From Micromonospora eburnea (GTDB taxonomy: Bacteria > Actinomycetota > Actinomycetes > Mycobacteriales > Micromonosporaceae), in NCBI RefSeq assembly GCF_900090225.1, contig NZ_FMHY01000002.1, forward strand, positions 5,022,001 to 5,086,000: a stretch of 64,000 nt of DNA, written 5' to 3'. Position numbers and translations under genes: made by a program. Under the pieces are notes generated by a model. It was not told where the DNA came from, did not search any database, and saw only the letters and a program-made list of their open reading frames with translations. Within the stretch, counting starts at the first letter, position 1, and each line of letters opens with the position of its first letter. Positions 56,017 to 64,000 of this stretch are shown one piece after another.

Positions 56017-57828
56017 ATGTCCAACGACGTAACCACTTCCGACGGCGGGGCCCCGATGACCCCGCCGACGAGCAGGCGGCGGGCGCTCTGGGTCGCCACC
56101 GGCGTGGCCGGGCTGACCGGCGTCGTCGGTCTGGCGGCGCTCGGTGGCCTCGCCGCTCGTGACGACAAGTCCGGCGACCCGCAGCGCGTCGCGGAGAACC
56201 ACGCGGCCGCACCTCAGAACGCGAGCGACACGGGCAAGGACGGCGACGGCCGGAACGCCGAGGAGAACCGGCGGGATGAGGAGGGTCGGGACGGCAAGGA
56301 CCGGGACAGGCGTGGTGAGGAGGGGAACAAGCGCGAGGAGCGGGACGAGCACGGGCGGGTGCGGGAGGTTCCCTGTAACGACGACAAGCTGATCGAGGCC
56401 ATCGACCTGGCCAACCGGGACCACGGTGGCACGTTGAAGCTGTCCCCGCACTGCGTCTACGAGCTGGACTTCGCCGACAAGAAGTCCGGCACCGCTCTGC
56501 CGACGATCCGGCAGGAGATCACGATCAAGGGCAACGACGCCACGATCAAGCGGGACTCCGAGGATGCCTTCCGGCTCTTCCGGGTCGCTGACGGCGGTGA
56601 CCTGACCCTGACCGACCTCACCCTCAAGGACGGCAACGCCGCCGAGTTCAAGTACGGCCAGGCACCGTCCGGCCCGCCGTCCGGGCCGCAGTCGGGCCCG
56701 CCGTCCGGGCCGCCGTCCGGGCCCTCGGGCCCGTCGAAGGAGAAGAAGGAAGGCGAGGCCGACGGCGGTGCCCTCCTGGTCGAACGCGGCGGCAGCGCCC
56801 ACCTGAAGAAGGTCGACCTGACCCGCAACAACGCCGAAGGCAACGGCGGCGCCATCGCCAACTTCGGCCGTGTCGACCTCGAACTCAGCAACGTCGAGAA
56901 CAACCACGCCCAGCGCAACGGCGGCGGCATCTTCAACGTCGGCGTCCTGCGGATCAAGGAATCCCGCATCAAGAACAACACCGCCGGCAAGAACGGCGGC
57001 GGCATCGCCAACGGCGAGGGCAACGAGAAGGACAAGGACAAGGGCAAGGAAGTCTGGGTCAAGGGCCGCGACGAGGCCGGCACCGTGGAGATCCTCGGCC
57101 GCCTCGAAGGCAAGGAAGTCGGCAAGACCGAGATCGAGAACAACCGCGCCGGCGAGAACGGCGGCGGCCTGTTCAGCTCCGGCGGCTTCGTCCGGATCTT
57201 CCTGACCTCCATCAAGAACAACACCGCCTGCGAGAACGGCGGCGGCATCTACGCCCGCAACACCGACCTCGACCTCAAGAAGGTCATCATCGCCAACAAC
57301 CACGCCGACCGCGACGGCGGCGGCGTCTACAACACCGGCGGCGAGAAGAAGAAGGAAGCCCTCTACGGCGACCAGAAGGACCAGAAGGAAGAGAACAAGC
57401 GGGAAGCCACCGCCACCATCGCCGACAGCACCATCGTCGACAACAGCGCCGGACGCTTCGGCGGCGGCATCTTCAACGGCGACCCCGACGTCAAGATCAA
57501 GGAAGGCTACCTGGAGTCCGACGACAAGGACAACAGGGAGAAGAAGGATGAGGAGGAGAAGGCCGTCCTCACCATCCGAGACACCGAAATCAAGAACAAC
57601 ACCGCCCAGAACGGCGGCGGCATCTTCAACAACGAGGGCGGCAAGACCACCCTGACCAAGAGCCGCGTCACCAAGAACACCGCCACCGACTCATCCAAGA
57701 CCCACCGAGTCGCCGGCGGCATCTTCAACAACGGCGACAAGGACGACGTCCGGCTCGACGAAAAGACCACCGTCACCGACAACGACCCCACCAACTGCGC
57801 CGGCACCGTCAAAGACTGCTTCAACTGA
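56017..57828 (+). CDS. secreted right-handed beta-helix protein, copy 1
   Basis: A 603-residue protein. The N-terminus has an RRR-containing signal peptide of Tat appearance ('SRRRALWVATGVAGLTGVVGLAALGGLA'), then a strongly charged Lys/Glu/Arg/Asp stretch. From residue 120 it shows parallel beta-helix repeats with the recurring motif N-G-G-G-I-F/Y and N-N-T-A (for example 'KNNTAGKNGGGIANGEG'), as in polymorphic membrane proteins and choice-of-anchor proteins. Lys/Glu-rich loops interrupt the helix, and a PSGPPSGP segment lies near residue 230. There is no sorting signal or catalytic motif. From base 56267 to the stop it appears identical to copy 2. Function is unknown; adhesion or spore-surface roles are guesses. 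Confidence 0.85.
   Translation: MSNDVTTSDGGAPMTPPTSRRRALWVATGVAGLTGVVGLAALGGLAARDDKSGDPQRVAENHAAAPQNASDTGKDGDGRNAEENRRDEEGRDGKDRDRRGEEGNKREERDEHGRVREVPCNDDKLIEAIDLANRDHGGTLKLSPHCVYELDFADKKSGTALPTIRQEITIKGNDATIKRDSEDAFRLFRVADGGDLTLTDLTLKDGNAAEFKYGQAPSGPPSGPQSGPPSGPPSGPSGPSKEKKEGEADGGALLVERGGSAHLKKVDLTRNNAEGNGGAIANFGRVDLELSNVENNHAQRNGGGIFNVGVLRIKESRIKNNTAGKNGGGIANGEGNEKDKDKGKEVWVKGRDEAGTVEILGRLEGKEVGKTEIENNRAGENGGGLFSSGGFVRIFLTSIKNNTACENGGGIYARNTDLDLKKVIIANNHADRDGGGVYNTGGEKKKEALYGDQKDQKEENKREATATIADSTIVDNSAGRFGGGIFNGDPDVKIKEGYLESDDKDNREKKDEEEKAVLTIRDTEIKNNTAQNGGGIFNNEGGKTTLTKSRVTKNTATDSSKTHRVAGGIFNNGDKDDVRLDEKTTVTDNDPTNCAGTVKDCFN
56267..57828 (+). repeat. 1,562-bp direct repeat, copy 1 (identical to 58420-59981)
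   Basis: The block starts inside codons for the charged stretch and ends exactly at the TGA. Both translations and all shadow frames agree base for base. One base upstream and one base downstream, the copies differ. The coordinates are offset by 2,153 bp. Confidence 0.85.
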
Positions 57829-57844
57829 ACCACCACATAACCGC

Positions 57845-57883
57845 GGAGTCCCTTTCCGCCGCCCGGCGGCGGAAAGGGACTCC
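57845..57883 (+). terminator. long perfect hairpin terminator after beta-helix gene 1
   Basis: GGAGTCCCTTTCCGCCGCC and its exact reverse complement flank a single base, giving a 39-bp palindrome; in RNA a 17-bp stem with a small loop. No equivalent sequence follows gene 2, so this element was not part of the duplicated tract. Confidence 0.75.
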
Positions 57884-58043
57884 TCTTCCCTCCACGTCGT
57901 GCGCGGGTGGGTTTCGGCGGGTCACCGCCGTGCGGCACGGTCGGGACCTGCTGCCCGCTTTCCGCCCTCCGCCACGTTCTTCGCCGCCCTCGGCACGCTC
58001 CTGCATCGCGGTCCGCCATGCCGCCGCTCGCACCACCCCGCAC

Positions 58044-58190
58044 CCAATGCGGGTTTTTTTCGCATACGCCCGCTGAGTGAAGAAGATTCTCATACGGTGG
58101 TCTTCAGCAGCTACAACCGATTTGTAGCGGAGGCCGCCTCGCCGTGGCGAAGCGACCTTGTCGGGTACAAGGAGAGGGCAGAGAACTCCG
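58044..58190 (+). promoter_or_regulatory. upstream regulatory region of beta-helix gene 2
   Basis: It carries the same series of blocks as in gene 1: TTTTTTTCGCATACG, GTGAAGAAGATTCTCATACGGTG and the 19-bp palindrome. The TACGGT at 58093-58098 is the -10 candidate. The tail, with AAGGAGAGGG, differs from gene 1. Confidence 0.5.
58110..58128. promoter_or_regulatory. GCTACAA-N5-TTGTAGC palindrome before beta-helix gene 2
   Basis: GCTACAACCGATTTGTAGC, identical to the gene 1 site except for one spacer base, at a similar distance from the start. Confidence 0.55.
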
Positions 58191-59981
58191 ATGTCCAACT
58201 ACCTTCGCAATAACGATGACGCCAGCCGCCAGACGATCTCCCCGATCCGTCGTCGCCGGGTCTGGCTCGCCACCGGCGTCGTGGGCCTGACGGGAGCGGT
58301 CAGCCTCGCGGGAGTGGCGTACGCGACCACCGGCGCCGTGGGTCCCCACCGGCTCACCGACGTGAAGTGGTCGACCACCCAGCAGCTCAGCGACGACGGT
58401 GTCAAGGGCGACGAGAAGGACCGGCGGGATGAGGAGGGTCGGGACGGCAAGGACCGGGACAGGCGTGGTGAGGAGGGGAACAAGCGCGAGGAGCGGGACG
58501 AGCACGGGCGGGTGCGGGAGGTTCCCTGTAACGACGACAAGCTGATCGAGGCCATCGACCTGGCCAACCGGGACCACGGTGGCACGTTGAAGCTGTCCCC
58601 GCACTGCGTCTACGAGCTGGACTTCGCCGACAAGAAGTCCGGCACCGCTCTGCCGACGATCCGGCAGGAGATCACGATCAAGGGCAACGACGCCACGATC
58701 AAGCGGGACTCCGAGGATGCCTTCCGGCTCTTCCGGGTCGCTGACGGCGGTGACCTGACCCTGACCGACCTCACCCTCAAGGACGGCAACGCCGCCGAGT
58801 TCAAGTACGGCCAGGCACCGTCCGGCCCGCCGTCCGGGCCGCAGTCGGGCCCGCCGTCCGGGCCGCCGTCCGGGCCCTCGGGCCCGTCGAAGGAGAAGAA
58901 GGAAGGCGAGGCCGACGGCGGTGCCCTCCTGGTCGAACGCGGCGGCAGCGCCCACCTGAAGAAGGTCGACCTGACCCGCAACAACGCCGAAGGCAACGGC
59001 GGCGCCATCGCCAACTTCGGCCGTGTCGACCTCGAACTCAGCAACGTCGAGAACAACCACGCCCAGCGCAACGGCGGCGGCATCTTCAACGTCGGCGTCC
59101 TGCGGATCAAGGAATCCCGCATCAAGAACAACACCGCCGGCAAGAACGGCGGCGGCATCGCCAACGGCGAGGGCAACGAGAAGGACAAGGACAAGGGCAA
59201 GGAAGTCTGGGTCAAGGGCCGCGACGAGGCCGGCACCGTGGAGATCCTCGGCCGCCTCGAAGGCAAGGAAGTCGGCAAGACCGAGATCGAGAACAACCGC
59301 GCCGGCGAGAACGGCGGCGGCCTGTTCAGCTCCGGCGGCTTCGTCCGGATCTTCCTGACCTCCATCAAGAACAACACCGCCTGCGAGAACGGCGGCGGCA
59401 TCTACGCCCGCAACACCGACCTCGACCTCAAGAAGGTCATCATCGCCAACAACCACGCCGACCGCGACGGCGGCGGCGTCTACAACACCGGCGGCGAGAA
59501 GAAGAAGGAAGCCCTCTACGGCGACCAGAAGGACCAGAAGGAAGAGAACAAGCGGGAAGCCACCGCCACCATCGCCGACAGCACCATCGTCGACAACAGC
59601 GCCGGACGCTTCGGCGGCGGCATCTTCAACGGCGACCCCGACGTCAAGATCAAGGAAGGCTACCTGGAGTCCGACGACAAGGACAACAGGGAGAAGAAGG
59701 ATGAGGAGGAGAAGGCCGTCCTCACCATCCGAGACACCGAAATCAAGAACAACACCGCCCAGAACGGCGGCGGCATCTTCAACAACGAGGGCGGCAAGAC
59801 CACCCTGACCAAGAGCCGCGTCACCAAGAACACCGCCACCGACTCATCCAAGACCCACCGAGTCGCCGGCGGCATCTTCAACAACGGCGACAAGGACGAC
59901 GTCCGGCTCGACGAAAAGACCACCGTCACCGACAACGACCCCACCAACTGCGCCGGCACCGTCAAAGACTGCTTCAACTGA
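58191..59981 (+). CDS. secreted right-handed beta-helix protein, copy 2
   Basis: A 596-residue tandem paralogue. The N-terminal 77 residues are distinct, with signal peptide 'IRRRRVWLATGVVGLTGAVSLAGVAYA', while the remaining 519 residues match copy 1. I chose the ATG at 58191, which aligns with the start of copy 1 (both MSN); ORF starts further upstream (58158) lie before the leader. The ribosome-binding sequence AAGGAGAGGG is rather far (about 14 bases), so translation may be weaker. Because the leaders differ and the mature parts agree, the two genes may differ mainly in timing or level. Confidence 0.85.
   Translation: MSNYLRNNDDASRQTISPIRRRRVWLATGVVGLTGAVSLAGVAYATTGAVGPHRLTDVKWSTTQQLSDDGVKGDEKDRRDEEGRDGKDRDRRGEEGNKREERDEHGRVREVPCNDDKLIEAIDLANRDHGGTLKLSPHCVYELDFADKKSGTALPTIRQEITIKGNDATIKRDSEDAFRLFRVADGGDLTLTDLTLKDGNAAEFKYGQAPSGPPSGPQSGPPSGPPSGPSGPSKEKKEGEADGGALLVERGGSAHLKKVDLTRNNAEGNGGAIANFGRVDLELSNVENNHAQRNGGGIFNVGVLRIKESRIKNNTAGKNGGGIANGEGNEKDKDKGKEVWVKGRDEAGTVEILGRLEGKEVGKTEIENNRAGENGGGLFSSGGFVRIFLTSIKNNTACENGGGIYARNTDLDLKKVIIANNHADRDGGGVYNTGGEKKKEALYGDQKDQKEENKREATATIADSTIVDNSAGRFGGGIFNGDPDVKIKEGYLESDDKDNREKKDEEEKAVLTIRDTEIKNNTAQNGGGIFNNEGGKTTLTKSRVTKNTATDSSKTHRVAGGIFNNGDKDDVRLDEKTTVTDNDPTNCAGTVKDCFN
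58420..59981 (+). repeat. 1,562-bp direct repeat, copy 2
   Basis: Second copy of the identical block described at 56267. Recombination between the two would delete 2,153 bp and leave one hybrid gene. Confidence 0.85.
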
Positions 59982-60013
59982 CCTCCGGTCAGTGGTACGG
60001 ATCCACGCAGAAA

Positions 60014-60049
60014 TCCGGCCCCCTGCCAGAAAGTCGGCAGGGGGCCGGA
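60014..60049. terminator. bidirectional terminator between beta-helix gene 2 and the pullulanase gene
   Basis: TCCGGCCCCCTGCC and GGCAGGGGGCCGGA form a perfect 14-bp stem around AGAAAGTC, between convergent genes. Confidence 0.8.
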
Positions 60050-60060
60050 GCGTCGTCGGG

Positions 60061-64000
<3,940 letters not shown>

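Larger units (their letters stand above)
57829..58190. other. intergenic region between the beta-helix genes
   Basis: No gene in 362 bp. It contains a strong terminator (57845-57883), then the conserved upstream blocks of gene 2. Confidence 0.6.

Noticed and set aside
55939..59456. 450-codon antisense frames with Val/Asp/Gly repeats (MVVGDDDLLEVEVGVAG...) over both beta-helix genes
   Set aside because: They occur twice only because the DNA is duplicated. The sense frames have signal peptides, terminators and a conserved promoter, and the antisense frames have none.
56267..59981. The 1,562-bp repeats as a transposon or integrated element
   Set aside because: They contain only coding sequence for the beta-helix protein, with no transposase, terminal inverted repeats or target duplications. 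Gene duplication or conversion is simpler.

Overview
This is a 64 kb piece of chromosome from a high-GC actinomycete, most probably Micromonospora or a close relative in the Micromonosporaceae. The reasons are the GC-saturated third codon positions, many GTG and TTG starts, leaderless -10 promoters, a mabA-inhA-hemH-like block, a MurD2/MurL pair, and two intergenic repeat families that I recall from this family. There are no rRNA or tRNA genes, no CRISPR array, no prophage and no insertion sequence. All genes look intact except the two cut by the window edges.

Layout. 1-4.0 kb: the tail of a TerD-like protein, a secreted protein divergent from a TetR regulator, and a DUF6230/DUF6114 pair. 4.0-6.8 kb: divergent murD2 and murL, the alternative route to D-glutamate in peptidoglycan. 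6.9-17.7 kb: a minus-strand peptide-uptake operon (M19 hydrolase, lipoprotein binding protein, two permeases, M24-fold protein, alpha/beta hydrolase, two ATPases, second M19 hydrolase) followed by a GntR/UTRA regulator. 18.1-20.0 kb: a PucR-type regulator. 20.2-26.5 kb: type-2 argG, a SpoU-family methyltransferase, a DHFR-fold protein, a class A penicillin-binding protein and a membrane protein. 26.6-32.3 kb: SPFH/NfeD pair, serine beta-lactamase-fold hydrolase, DUF3097 protein, an unknown protein and a HAD phosphatase. 32.3-35.0 kb: fabG-fabI-hemH. 35.1-39.3 kb: two-component system, secreted alpha/beta hydrolase and membrane acyltransferase. 39.5-43.5 kb: possible tiny ORFs, then MoxR-DUF58-VWA opposite a small conserved protein. 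43.5-50.6 kb: two PH-domain membrane proteins, a PAP2 protein, a thioesterase, an MBL hydrolase, an MFS transporter and a sugar kinase. 51-55.7 kb: secreted lytic polysaccharide monooxygenase, asparagine synthase and aminopeptidase P. 56-60 kb: two secreted beta-helix proteins sharing a 1,562-bp apparently identical block. 60-64 kb: a secreted amylopullulanase running off the window.

How the genes work together. Envelope biology is prominent: murD2/murL, the class A PBP, the fab genes, the SPFH/NfeD pair and MoxR-DUF58-VWA. The secreted enzymes (LPMO and amylopullulanase) suit a soil saprophyte that degrades polysaccharides. The peptide operon is the most distinctive metabolic unit. Both of its M19-type enzymes carry His-x-His where the family usually has His-x-Asp, and its M24-fold protein has lost three of five metal ligands. 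Its substrate may therefore not be an ordinary dipeptide.

The observations most worth checking are the murD2/murL pair, the beta-helix duplication with its shared 19-bp upstream palindrome, the peptide operon with its GGTC-W-GACC palindromes and gene-conversion tract, the palindrome between the LPMO and sugar-kinase genes, and the two dispersed repeat families. Coordinates, palindromes and start choices were read by eye. Family assignments come from motif recognition without database searches.
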